A stretch of 64,000 bases of DNA from Sphingomonadales bacterium (lineage in GTDB: Bacteria > Pseudomonadota > Alphaproteobacteria > Sphingomonadales > Sphingomonadaceae): contig SEFZ01000016.1 in NCBI GenBank assembly GCA_004173185.1, positions 32,558 through 96,557 on the forward strand, written 5' to 3'. Below the pieces are notes generated by a model. It saw only the letters and a program-made list of their open reading frames with translations. It ran no database searches and was not told where the DNA came from. Both the position numbers and the translations under genes were made by a program. Shown one piece after another: positions 8,540-16,903 of the stretch (position 1 is its first letter; every line of letters begins with the position of its first letter).

Positions 8540-9280
8540 ATGTCATTCATTACGCGTGCGCGAAAAGCGCTTATATTGTTGAGCCGGCGCAAATTCGCTG
8601 TCGTTGCGGCAACGGAACGAGTGGCTGCGGCTGTCGAGCATCTTGAAGCCATCCGGCTTGCCGGTGCGGAAACGCTAATAGATATTGGCGCAAACAAAGG
8701 GCAGTTTAGCCTTGCCTTCAGAACGCTGCGCCCCGGCGCGCGTATCATCGCCTTTGAGCCGCTGCCTGATGCAGGAGATCGCTATCTGCGTATTTTCGGC
8801 CGGGATACCAACGTTACGCTGCACCGCGTCGCCTTGGCCAAGGAAAGCGGCGAGGCCGAATTCTATGTGACGGATCGCGACGACAGCTCCTCGCTGCTCA
8901 AGCCGGGCAAGGGGCAGAGCGACGCATATGGGGTTAATACCGCGCGAACGATCCGCGTACCCCTGCGACGGCTAAAAGACCTTGTGAGCATCGAGACCCT
9001 TCCCCGCCCGATCTTCGTCAAGATCGACGTGCAAGGCGCGGAACTGGACGTGCTCAAAGGGTGTGAAGAGCTCGAGCAGGCTGACCTTGTCTATGTCGAA
9101 CTATCCTTTGTAGAACTCTACGAAGGTCAGCCGTTGGCAGATGAAGTTATTGCCTATCTGCAATCCCGGGGATTTCTCCTGGCAGGGGTGTTCAATCAGG
9201 CCTCCACCGATTTGTTTGGCCCGACCCAAGCTGATTTCCTGTTTAAGCGCGCGGTCCCGTCCAACGCTGCGCTCGCGTAG
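8540..9280 (+). CDS. FkbM-family SAM-dependent methyltransferase
   Basis: A 246-residue O-methyltransferase-like protein. The SAM site is 'TLIDIGANKGQFSLAFR' (about residues 45-61), with the acidic motif 'IIAFEPLPD' and the FkbM signature 'FVKIDVQGAELDVLKGCEEL' near residues 154-173. It probably methylates a sugar hydroxyl of the EPS repeat or of a lipid-linked intermediate in the cytosol. It precedes a glycosyltransferase by 12 bases and belongs to the same plus-strand series. FkbM members have diverse substrates, so sugar methylation is inferred from context only. Confidence 0.85.
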   Translation: MSFITRARKALILLSRRKFAVVAATERVAAAVEHLEAIRLAGAETLIDIGANKGQFSLAFRTLRPGARIIAFEPLPDAGDRYLRIFGRDTNVTLHRVALAKESGEAEFYVTDRDDSSSLLKPGKGQSDAYGVNTARTIRVPLRRLKDLVSIETLPRPIFVKIDVQGAELDVLKGCEELEQADLVYVELSFVELYEGQPLADEVIAYLQSRGFLLAGVFNQASTDLFGPTQADFLFKRAVPSNAALA

Positions 9281-9292
9281 GCGTTCGATCAA

Positions 9293-10402
9293 TTGAAGGC
9301 GCTTTTTCTCGTACAGAACTTTCGCCAGGGCTGGGGCGGCGCGCCGGAATCGGTGCGTCTTATGGCCCGGCGCCTGAGTGCTGGCGGCGTCACCAGCGAT
9401 GTGAATGATGGCGACAAGCTCTTTACCGCAGTCGAGCGAATGGAGAACCTGCCGACCATCGCTGACATGGGCGAAACCATGGGCGATATCTCCGCATATC
9501 ATGCGATTCTCATCGTAGGCCCCTGGCAGCGCATGCGAACGATACGCAACGTCCTCGGGCAAATGCGGAAAGGGCAGCAACTTCACTACCTTCCGCGCGG
9601 CGGCCTGGCGCGTATCGAGTTCCGTGGAAAACGATGGCTGAAGAAGATGCTTTATCTGGCTGCTATCGAGCGGAGCTTCATGCGTCGTGCCGACTCGGTG
9701 ATTTATTCATCGCGCGCCGAGCAGGATGCGACCGTGCGCCTCGCGCGGCATCTGACCACTGAGCATATCGTCGCAGATATTTTCGAAGCCTTGCCGCTAG
9801 CGTCGACCAACGCTGTTAGACAAGACTCGGGCAGGTTCAGCACTCTGGGCGAAATAAGCCCGCGCAAGGGGCTCGTTGAGCTGGCAGACGCGTTTATCGC
9901 ATGGGCGGATCAGACAGGGCGGCGTAATTCGGTCCAGTTGACGATCGGAGGCGGCGTACGAGCCGGCTACGAAAGCTATTTCGCCCAGCTTGAGGCCATA
10001 TGCCATAGCGCCGGCGGCCTTATCCGGATGATCGGATCCGTACCGCATGCCGAACGACCGCAATTCTACGCTGGCACCGATGTTTTCATTGTCCCCAGCC
10101 AGTTCGAATCTTTCGGGCTGACAGCGCTCGAATGTTTGGCGGCGGGCTGCTCGCTCCTGGTCTCGCCGAAGGTTGGGGTAATGGAATATATTGCCAGCCA
10201 TCCGCAGGTGACGATCGCCGAAGGCCTGAAACGCGAGCAATTGGTAGCAGGCCTTGAACGCAGCTACATCGCTCGCGACGCAAGTAATCACGCTGCTGTT
10301 AGCCTTTGGGCCGACAGCGTCATTGATGGCATCAATGTAAAATCATTCGGCCAGTGGTTCGACATTCTTGGGAAAGGGGTATCTCATGCCCCGATCGATT
10401 GA
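9293..10402 (+). CDS. GT4-family glycosyltransferase
   Basis: A 369-residue GT-B protein starting at a TTG (MKALFLVQNFRQGWGGAPES), a start that preserves the first Rossmann strand. The C-terminal half shows 'FSTLGEISPRKGLVELADAF', 'GLIRMIGSVPHAERPQFYAG' and 'FIVPSQFESFGLTALECLAA', the last being the glycosyl-transf_1 donor-binding motif with its two glutamates (E-x7-E in ESFGLTALE). The N-terminal half is less typical. It should transfer one sugar to the growing repeat unit. It lies 12 bases after the FkbM methyltransferase gene. The donor and linkage cannot be told. Confidence 0.82.
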   Translation: MKALFLVQNFRQGWGGAPESVRLMARRLSAGGVTSDVNDGDKLFTAVERMENLPTIADMGETMGDISAYHAILIVGPWQRMRTIRNVLGQMRKGQQLHYLPRGGLARIEFRGKRWLKKMLYLAAIERSFMRRADSVIYSSRAEQDATVRLARHLTTEHIVADIFEALPLASTNAVRQDSGRFSTLGEISPRKGLVELADAFIAWADQTGRRNSVQLTIGGGVRAGYESYFAQLEAICHSAGGLIRMIGSVPHAERPQFYAGTDVFIVPSQFESFGLTALECLAAGCSLLVSPKVGVMEYIASHPQVTIAEGLKREQLVAGLERSYIARDASNHAAVSLWADSVIDGINVKSFGQWFDILGKGVSHAPID

Positions 10403-10558
10403 GACCCTGTCGCTCAGTTTCCGTAACGCGCGATCCAGTCGTGAAACTGTGCGCGCGCACCGATGTCGCGGTCTCCAGCAACCGGTAAAGTTGGACAATG
10501 CAGTTCGTGCGGCACCGCCTCTGGCGCTGACCCGTGAAGTTCAAAGAAAGGTTTGAGT

Positions 10559-11302
10559 ATGGCTCTCGCTGTCCATGAAAAAGTGTATCCGGAAACCGCC
10601 GCTGGCGGGTTCACGCGAATGGACGGATCGCTCCAGTTTTTCGCGCGGGTCAATGCGTTGCTGGATCCGTCGATGGACATCCTGGAATTCGGCGCAGGTC
10701 GCGGCTTGTCGGCTGAATGGCCGCATCGGTTCGTTCGCGAACTAAGCCAGTTCAAGGGAAAAGTGCAAAAGGTGGTTGGCGTCGACGTCGACCCGGCGGT
10801 CCTCGAGAATCCGACCGTCGATGAGACCCATGTTTTTGATGGGCGCACCCTACCCTTCGCAGATGCGTCGTTTGATCTGATCATATCGGATCACGTGTTT
10901 GAGCACTTGCCCGACCCCGCACAGTCCGCGGCTGAGTTAGATCGTGTTCTGAAGCCAGGCGGCTGGCTTTGCGCCCGTACACCCTATGCCTATTCGCTAC
11001 TTGCTGCCGCAAGTTCGTTGATACCCAATCGTATGCATGCCAAATTGCTGCGACGTGTTCAGGCGGGAGGCAGCCGCGATGCCAAAGATGTGTTTCCCAC
11101 ACATTATCGCCTGAACTCGTTTAGCAAGCTAAAGCGCCACTTCCCGGCGTCGAAATGGGCGCATTATTCCTATACGTGGTCGCCCGAGCCAGCCTATCAT
11201 TTTGGGTCGCCACTCATCGTTCGCATGCTTCGCGCGTTTCAATATTTGAAAGCACCGCTCGGAGGCGAGGTCCTGCTCGTTTTCATCCAGAAAAAATCTT
11301 AA
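10559..11302 (+). CDS. class I SAM methyltransferase (Methyltransf_11 type)
   Basis: A 247-residue protein with the SAM-binding glycine motif 'ILEFGAGRGLSAEW', acidic 'KVVGVDVDPAVL', motif II/III 'FDLIISDHVFEHLPDPAQS' and 'ELDRVLKPGGWLCARTPYAY', the standard order for small-molecule methyltransferases. The ATG at 10559 has an AAAGG site 7 bases upstream; a TTG at 10553 in the same frame is less well placed. It closes the plus-strand EPS series and is directly followed by transposase debris, so downstream genes of the original operon may have been lost. The substrate is likely a sugar or sugar lipid (inference). Confidence 0.82.
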   Translation: MALAVHEKVYPETAAGGFTRMDGSLQFFARVNALLDPSMDILEFGAGRGLSAEWPHRFVRELSQFKGKVQKVVGVDVDPAVLENPTVDETHVFDGRTLPFADASFDLIISDHVFEHLPDPAQSAAELDRVLKPGGWLCARTPYAYSLLAAASSLIPNRMHAKLLRRVQAGGSRDAKDVFPTHYRLNSFSKLKRHFPASKWAHYSYTWSPEPAYHFGSPLIVRMLRAFQYLKAPLGGEVLLVFIQKKS

Positions 11303-11536
11303 ATTCCACATTCGCCGTGCGGGCATTGAGCGTTGGCTTGGTGCCCTTTTCGCGCCGTGATCTCCCGATCGCGTTCGCACTGCGCCTCTGGGAGCATTCC
11401 ACGAGCGCCGGAGGCCACCGGCCGCCACACTAGTCGATGCAGCGTCCGAATAGCGATACGAGCAACTGATCCGAAAGCCTGTGGAACCAGAAGTAGCGGC
11501 ATCCGCTCGATTACACGCCGGGCGAACCGCGTTAAC
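11303..11536. other. non-coding junction between EPS modules
   Basis: This stretch separates the plus-strand glycosyl/methyl-transfer genes from the transposase remnant. Its only frames are short or antisense, with no motif I recognise; it probably is scar sequence from insertion and deletion events. Confidence 0.5.
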
Positions 11537-11967
11537 TGGCTGATATACATACCCGTCAAGACGATCCCGCCAAGGGCCTTACAACGCGCGACGTCGTTGT
11601 CACCATCGGCATTGGTCATGAAGCGCACGCGCTCACCGATGGCGAAGGCGGACCGCTCCGCTTCCTGCTGACCGGCGGCCAAGTCGCCGACCGTCGCGCG
11701 GCCGATGTGCTGCTGGACCATCTCCCGCCGCGCACCACCGTGCTCGCCGACAAGGCCTATGACAGCAACGCGATCCACGACCTGATCGAGCGACAGGGCG
11801 CAGTCCCCCACATCCCCTCCAAGGCAAACCGCGGCTGGAAAAACTGCTTGTCGCGCACGCGCTATAAGGGCCCAACCGCTGTCGAGCGCATGTTCTGCCG
11901 GCGCATACCTCTACGCTGCAGTACACCCCAGAGCTTTATAGCTCTGAAGACATTCGACCACCTCTAA
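11537..11967 (+). pseudogene. truncated IS5-type transposase remnant
   Basis: A plus-strand frame opening after a TAA at 11534-11536, without its own start, reads 'PAKGLTTRDVVV...', 'HALTDGEGGPLRFLLTGGQV', 'ADKAYDSNAIHDLIERQGA', 'IPSKANRGWKNCLSRT' and 'TAVERMFCR'. These match the middle of IS5/IS427-group DDE transposases: the DKAYDS aspartate and the ERMF glutamate are both present. The normal start and the C-terminal tail (expected 'GRLKDFRR...' after ERMF) are missing, and the N-terminal junction looks scrambled. It is therefore a dead element. Its end overlaps the stop of the convergent polymerase gene by 4 bases. No clear terminal inverted repeats were found by eye. Confidence 0.75.
11930..11945. 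other. small palindrome AGAGCT-TTAT-AGCTCT
   Basis: A perfect 6-bp inverted repeat with a TTAT loop between two convergent reading frames. It could be a weak bidirectional terminator or part of the transposon scar; it lacks a long T-run. Confidence 0.35.
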
Positions 11968-13301
11968 ATATTCCTACGATTAATCCTTGCATGATACTTT
12001 AAACGCGAATCATTGTTTTTAACATATGTAGAGAACGGGCCCGTAATTTTGCTAATAAGTAAATATATTAAGCCAATGATTATCAGCGGCCAAAGTACAA
12101 GCCCAACACTGTAAAGATCATTTCGGCCGAACGAGTAAAGCGACAGGATCGCCACGGGCCCCCAAAAGGTGCCAGTTCCCATGCGATTAGCGCGAACGAT
12201 CACACGGCCCCATGCGTAGAAAAGCAAAGCGGTTACAATCGCGCCTCCGATGAAGCCGAAGTCGAGATACATATTCGCAGGGCCGCCAATCACGAGTTCA
12301 CGACGGTATAGCTCCCAGGCCTGAGGATCTACTATCATGGTATACTGCGTCGAAGCCCCAAAAGGCTTCCAAGGCACTAGCTCCCGCGGCACGAGAGCCA
12401 TTACAGCGCCAAGAAAACTCTCGTACCACTCCCGATGAAGTAGCGCTTGGCTTGAGAATACGGACGTATAAGATTCGGACAAAGCGACGTCGTTCCCCCG
12501 AAACAGCCCCATCCACCCGTCCTGCGACGATATATAATCAGAGAAATTTAGAAACTGACCTGAGAAACGATACAGGTATCCCAAGATGGTTATCAGCCAA
12601 GCGCCAACCGGGAGTATGATATAAATGAAGGGCGCCTGTAACTTTCCTCGCGTTAGACTTACTAGATAAGCAACAAAAAGCGTTATCAATATGGGGTCGC
12701 CGCGCTGGCCCATGAGAGACTGCAGCAGCAAACACCCTATTCCGGCCGCGACTGTAACCTTGGAAAAGCCCCTCACGAACATCAGGAATATATAGGACGG
12801 AACCAGAAAGCTGACTCCGATAAAAGCAAGCGCATTATCGGCGAAGAACGTCGTTCTATTTACTGCGACGTACAGCAAATCACCCATGGAAATCGAATAA
12901 ACAATAACGAAAATCGCCGTGATGCCAGACAATGCCGCGCCGATTGCGAACACAATGTCTCCTGCAAGCAGGTTCGGGACGACTTTCGGTAGGTTCGACT
13001 TCTGGGGCTTGTCGGACGCGTAAAATAGGACCCCGACCGCCATTGTGCTCCACAGGAAGAAATAAATGAACGCCGATCTGGCGCCTTCCAACGATAAGTT
13101 GAAGCCGCTCGGGCGCACAAATCCTGCATCACTCAAATCATAGAACAAGAATCCAAAATCTATGAGAGTAATGAAAATCAGGACGCCAAGTAGATTGAAC
13201 GGGTGAACCCAACGGCTCTTCAATCCCAGCGGAACATTATTCGCGAGACGCGCTAGAATGACGAGCTGAGCTATTATGAAAGGAAAAAGAACCAGATACA
13301 T
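11964..13301 (-). CDS. wzy: Wzy-type polysaccharide polymerase (O-antigen polymerase-like)
   Basis: A 445-residue polytopic inner-membrane protein with about 11-12 hydrophobic helices. A larger hydrophilic loop in the second half ('QALLHREWYESFLGAVMALV', 'PWKPFGASTQYTMIV') is followed by 'GGPANMYLDFGFIGG' just before the last helices. This topology and the Arg/Glu-rich periplasmic loop are those of Wzy-type polymerases that join lipid-linked repeat units in the periplasm. It is the last gene of the minus-strand EPS operon, and its 3' end touches the transposase remnant. Its codon and base composition look more AT-rich than wzc or wza, in keeping with the frequent exchange of wzy genes. The wzy assignment is by topology and context. 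Confidence 0.75.
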   Translation of the reverse strand: MYLVLFPFIIAQLVILARLANNVPLGLKSRWVHPFNLLGVLIFITLIDFGFLFYDLSDAGFVRPSGFNLSLEGARSAFIYFFLWSTMAVGVLFYASDKPQKSNLPKVVPNLLAGDIVFAIGAALSGITAIFVIVYSISMGDLLYVAVNRTTFFADNALAFIGVSFLVPSYIFLMFVRGFSKVTVAAGIGCLLLQSLMGQRGDPILITLFVAYLVSLTRGKLQAPFIYIILPVGAWLITILGYLYRFSGQFLNFSDYISSQDGWMGLFRGNDVALSESYTSVFSSQALLHREWYESFLGAVMALVPRELVPWKPFGASTQYTMIVDPQAWELYRRELVIGGPANMYLDFGFIGGAIVTALLFYAWGRVIVRANRMGTGTFWGPVAILSLYSFGRNDLYSVGLVLWPLIIIGLIYLLISKITGPFSTYVKNNDSRLKYHARINRRNI

Positions 13302-13345
13302 ATTAATCCTTAGCTCTTATAATATTCCTAGATTTTAATAACTTC

Positions 13346-14578
13346 TCAAGCATCACTTCGCCCTCGCGGCAGTTTCACGGATGTCCACAACAGGATCAAT
13401 ACGACGCACGCGACGGAATTCATGATCGTTTCCGCCACTATAAATCCGTAGATTCCATACCAGATCGTTGCAACAACGCTCACCGCGAGGCCACCAACAA
13501 CCATCACGATTCCAACGGCAGCGACATACGTTGCTCTTCCAGCGGCGATATGTGCCTGATGCATCGTTGAGTATAATGCGGATGCGAGCGTGGCAGGCGC
13601 AAAACTACCAGCCAAGAGGGCCGCGGAAGCTATTTCACCTTTAAGCAACAGCCAGCCGCATACTCCCCCGAGAAGCAGCCCCAGTGACAAGAGAAACCCA
13701 GCCGCCAAGGTTATACGCTGCGCTACCAAGACCGAATATACATTGATCCCTTCGCCAACAGCCTTGACCAAAGCAGGAAACTCGGCGCGCCGCACAAATT
13801 GGTTACAGATCAGTACAGCGTTCACAACCTGCTTGGAATACACAAACAAACCTGTGGCAGCCGGTCCAAGCACCGCGCTGCAGATCGCCACTTGCCCGCG
13901 ATAAAAGGTATAGACGGGGAGTAGCGTTAGAAGGACCACCCACCCCTCCCTCGCGGCCGCCAGCATCGCTTTCGCAGAAGGACGATGCCAGGCAGGCAAG
14001 CGGCGAGCAGCTTTCAGGAAATACACCTGCATTGCCGTCCCGACCAACGTGCCGACGGCGAAGGTACCGCCAAGCAGGGCGCCGCCAACTCCAGGGGATG
14101 TGAATTCAGCTAGAGGCAAGACCAGACCGCCTGCTATCATCGGTGCGGCCGCCGACAAGCCATTCAACCCGCTTCGATGCACGCCGTCGAGTAAGCCGCC
14201 GAAATTGAGCGCGCCCACCCAAAGAGCGGGAAGAGCCGCGATAATATAGGCCGCGTCAAATGCTTGGGCGAAAGCCGCCCAACCGAGGAGGCCGATGCTG
14301 AGCGCAACCGCCACGAACGCACGGAACCCGGACAAATTCCAGAAGAAGCGGTCCGTCTGCTCAGTCTCACCTTCATCGGCCGCCAACTCGCGTCTGGCCA
14401 AGACGATCATACCGCCCCAATCGACGACATAATAAGCGAGTGAAATCAAAAGATAAGCAGCACCGAACCGCCCTACAAGCACCAACTCCCCTCTCGCAAC
14501 CAGCCAGCTCTGCGCGAGGAACAGAGTGCCCTGGCCCGCCAGGAACGCGAGTAGCAGAAGGATGACATTATTGCGCAA
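13346..14578 (-). CDS. wzx: Wzx-like oligosaccharide flippase (MOP superfamily)
   Basis: A 410-residue protein with about 12 transmembrane helices spread through its length and few soluble segments. It contains 'YYVVDWGGMIVLARRELAAD' and 'GLFVYSKQVVNAVLICNQF' in the middle, an arrangement seen in polysaccharide flippases (RfbX/Wzx). It should move the undecaprenyl-linked repeat unit across the inner membrane. It lies between the SDR epimerase (60 bases upstream) and the polymerase (44 bases downstream) in one minus-strand operon. An alternative would be another MATE-like transporter, but the neighbours favour Wzx. Confidence 0.75.
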   Translation of the reverse strand: MRNNVILLLLAFLAGQGTLFLAQSWLVARGELVLVGRFGAAYLLISLAYYVVDWGGMIVLARRELAADEGETEQTDRFFWNLSGFRAFVAVALSIGLLGWAAFAQAFDAAYIIAALPALWVGALNFGGLLDGVHRSGLNGLSAAAPMIAGGLVLPLAEFTSPGVGGALLGGTFAVGTLVGTAMQVYFLKAARRLPAWHRPSAKAMLAAAREGWVVLLTLLPVYTFYRGQVAICSAVLGPAATGLFVYSKQVVNAVLICNQFVRRAEFPALVKAVGEGINVYSVLVAQRITLAAGFLLSLGLLLGGVCGWLLLKGEIASAALLAGSFAPATLASALYSTMHQAHIAAGRATYVAAVGIVMVVGGLAVSVVATIWYGIYGFIVAETIMNSVACVVLILLWTSVKLPRGRSDA

Positions 14579-14638
14579 GCCAGTCTCCCAGGCGCCGAAG
14601 AGGGGCGCTCACACAATGTTCCGGCGCCGAACCGCAAT

Positions 14639-15637
14639 TTATGACTTGAATTGGTCCGGAAAACGCGTCCGGAGCCAATCAACCGTTTCGTTGATACCTT
14701 CCTGCAGCGTTAGCGGCCCAGGGCCGAACGCATCGAGCGTCGGCTGTACATCGACGGTATACTCGCTGCGCATGCGATACAGGCGCCCACGATTGATCGG
14801 CGAAGGCCCACCCACGCGGCTCGAAATTTCTCCCAACCAGGAAAGCGCCGAAAGGATCGCAAACGGCATACGCCGTACCGGTTTTCCCGTGAGGGCCTTG
14901 GCGAAGCCGTCGATCCAGTCCGACGTTATCATCGCCGCATCGGCGCCGTAAAACATCTTGCCTGCCACCTTGGCACGATCCGCAAGCGAGGCCGAAATCA
15001 TCTGGTGAACCACTGTGTGTACGTTTCCGTAGCTGCGCAAAGGATCCACGCCCGTGACCATCATGTACCAGCGGCGATCCAGATACTTCCAGGTCGACGT
15101 TGGCATGGTGGGATGCCACGGTCCCCAGATATTCGCGGGACGGATGATCGTCCACGGAATCGCCCCCTGCCATGCATAAAGGATCTTCTCGGACTTAACC
15201 TTGGTCTCGCCATAGACCGTATATGCATCGTAATCCTGCGGACCTTTGATCTTGTAACCGGGCTTCGCGATCATCTGCGACGATGTATGGATCAGGTGCG
15301 GCAGGTTCGGGAGATCCGCCGTCGCTTCCAGTAGGTTCGACAGACCTAGCGTGTTCACCAACATCGCTTCCTCGCCAAAGGCAAGGTCCGCAATCCCAGC
15401 AAGATTGAAGATCACTTCTGGCTGAAACTCATCCACCACAGCCTTGAGATCGGGAAGCAGATTGATGTCGAGATCGGTCCAATAAGGCGCATGCTCCGGC
15501 AGGTTGGGTCGTTTGATATCCACATTGCGCACGACATCCCCGCGCGCCAACAGCGCGGTGACCAAATGCGTACCAATGAAACCGGATCCCCCGGTGACCA
15601 GAACGCGTCGAGCAGCGCTCGCCGGAACATCAACCAT
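14639..15637 (-). CDS. NAD(P)-dependent SDR epimerase/dehydratase
   Basis: A 332-residue extended SDR protein: nucleotide site 'VLVTGGSGFIGTHLV', 'EVIFNLAGIADLAFG', catalytic region 'IHTSSQMI' and the Tyr/Lys pair in 'YGETKVKSE', then 'TIIRPANIWGPWHP'. It probably modifies a nucleotide sugar for the EPS; the substrate is not recognisable. The open frame runs up to 15835, but the first part overlaps the upstream gene and lacks SDR character. A GAGGG site precedes two close ATGs (15646 and 15637); spacing favours 15637. It lies in the operon between the TPR-like protein and the flippase. Confidence 0.75.
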   Translation of the reverse strand: MVDVPASAARRVLVTGGSGFIGTHLVTALLARGDVVRNVDIKRPNLPEHAPYWTDLDINLLPDLKAVVDEFQPEVIFNLAGIADLAFGEEAMLVNTLGLSNLLEATADLPNLPHLIHTSSQMIAKPGYKIKGPQDYDAYTVYGETKVKSEKILYAWQGAIPWTIIRPANIWGPWHPTMPTSTWKYLDRRWYMMVTGVDPLRSYGNVHTVVHQMISASLADRAKVAGKMFYGADAAMITSDWIDGFAKALTGKPVRRMPFAILSALSWLGEISSRVGGPSPINRGRLYRMRSEYTVDVQPTLDAFGPGPLTLQEGINETVDWLRTRFPDQFKS

Positions 15638-15677
15638 ATCGTTCATTCCCTCAATTGCAATGCGGCCCGCAGGCCGT

Positions 15678-16898
15678 TCAGTTCTGAATTTTGGCCAGCT
15701 CGATCGCGTCAATCCACGGCTGGCTGGCGGTTCCGGCCGCGCCAAGACTGATCTGAAATGATTGCGCCGCACATTTATCGGCGGGCACTTCGAGCATAAG
15801 ACTTGTGGTCTGCGACTGCACCGACAAAGGTGCACGCATGCGCGCCAGGCTCACGCCGCCTATGCAGCCGAGTTCTACCAATGGCTGTCCGGCCTGCTCC
15901 GCTGACACATTGCCGGTCCGGAACGAAAGCCGGTAACGGCCCGGCGTCAACGCCAGAACCTGCCGCGCAACGCTGCCGCCGCGCCCATTATCCGCAACGA
16001 GCGAAAGAACCGTTTCTCCCTCGCCGTCATTCGATTGCACGCGTGTGGCAGATAAATCGGGCTCTTCGCTGAACTGCCATTCGAAGGGGCCCATCGCCGA
16101 CTCCGCTTCGAACCCGCCATTGCGCAAAAGCTGGTTCACAGCCGCGGGCGGCCGCACCGTGCGATAGAGCTCGAATGCATGCTGATACGCATTTATCTTG
16201 ATTAGTCGCCACAGGGCGCGGACGAAAAGGCCCTGCTCGGCGGTGTCCGCGAGGTCGAGCTGGCCGCCTGCCAGCGTCCGAAAGACCGCTTCCGAGTTCG
16301 GGCTGTTATCCGCCACCTGATCGAGAAACGGGACACGCCAACTCGGTTTCGAGCTGATCAATCGTAGCAATTCCTGACGCACTGAGGGTTCTTCAGCAGC
16401 CTGCACCAGGACGGGGAGCAGGATGTCCCGGCTGGCCAACGATGTCCGCAAGGCGCGATCATAATGCGTCAGTGCACATCCGATATCGTCGCGCGCAACA
16501 CAACTTTCGATGTGCCAGAGTTGTGTCTGCAGATCGCGCCGCGACAACGTCTCGCCCGCCCGAAACAAGCGCTCGCTGACATTGGCATTCCCGACGAGAC
16601 CTTCGGCGACGGCAAGATTGCGGACCGCGCCGGGGTTGACCGGCGTTTGCGCGAGCGCCTCGCGCATCATCGTTGCAACCTCGGGCGCCCGCGCCGTCTC
16701 ACCGTTGGCAACCAACTCCGTGCCGACTGCCACTAATGCATCGGCCGATCGCCACCAGCCCAGAGAAGTCGTCGGCTGCCTGTCCTTGTAGACGTGCGCC
16801 ACGGATACGGAGAAGCTGAGCCACAGCGTCAACGCTGCCGCTGAAACCACCGCTACATTGTACAGCAGGCGCCCGGACTTGGTTGAACCCCATGCCAT
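15678..16898 (-). CDS. membrane-anchored repeat protein with C-terminal carbohydrate-binding-like domain
   Basis: A 406-residue protein. A single N-terminal helix (about residues 12-34) anchors it. The middle (about 40-240) is helical and TPR-like ('NPGAVRNLAVAEGLVGNANV', 'RALWRLIKINAYQHAFELYR'). The C-terminal part (about 250-400) looks like a beta-sandwich ('LLRNGGFEAESAMGPFEWQF', 'LTPGRYRLSFRTGNVSAEQ'), the pattern of carbohydrate-binding modules that begin with 'NGGFE'. It starts 5 bases after the wzc stop, so it is cotranscribed with the exporter. A periplasmic scaffold that touches the polymer during export is a reasonable guess, but no function is established from sequence. Confidence 0.6.
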   Translation of the reverse strand: MAWGSTKSGRLLYNVAVVSAAALTLWLSFSVSVAHVYKDRQPTTSLGWWRSADALVAVGTELVANGETARAPEVATMMREALAQTPVNPGAVRNLAVAEGLVGNANVSERLFRAGETLSRRDLQTQLWHIESCVARDDIGCALTHYDRALRTSLASRDILLPVLVQAAEEPSVRQELLRLISSKPSWRVPFLDQVADNSPNSEAVFRTLAGGQLDLADTAEQGLFVRALWRLIKINAYQHAFELYRTVRPPAAVNQLLRNGGFEAESAMGPFEWQFSEEPDLSATRVQSNDGEGETVLSLVADNGRGGSVARQVLALTPGRYRLSFRTGNVSAEQAGQPLVELGCIGGVSLARMRAPLSVQSQTTSLMLEVPADKCAAQSFQISLGAAGTASQPWIDAIELAKIQN

Positions 16899-16903
16899 CT
16901 AAC

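Noticed and set aside
10368..10556. 62-codon plus-strand ORF between the glycosyltransferase and methyltransferase genes
   Set aside because: It starts inside the glycosyltransferase gene, has no ribosome site and an unstructured basic composition.
11299..11811. 170-codon minus-strand ORF over the transposase remnant
   Set aside because: The plus-strand frame there carries the transposase motifs; the minus reading is its antisense plus unrelated junction sequence.
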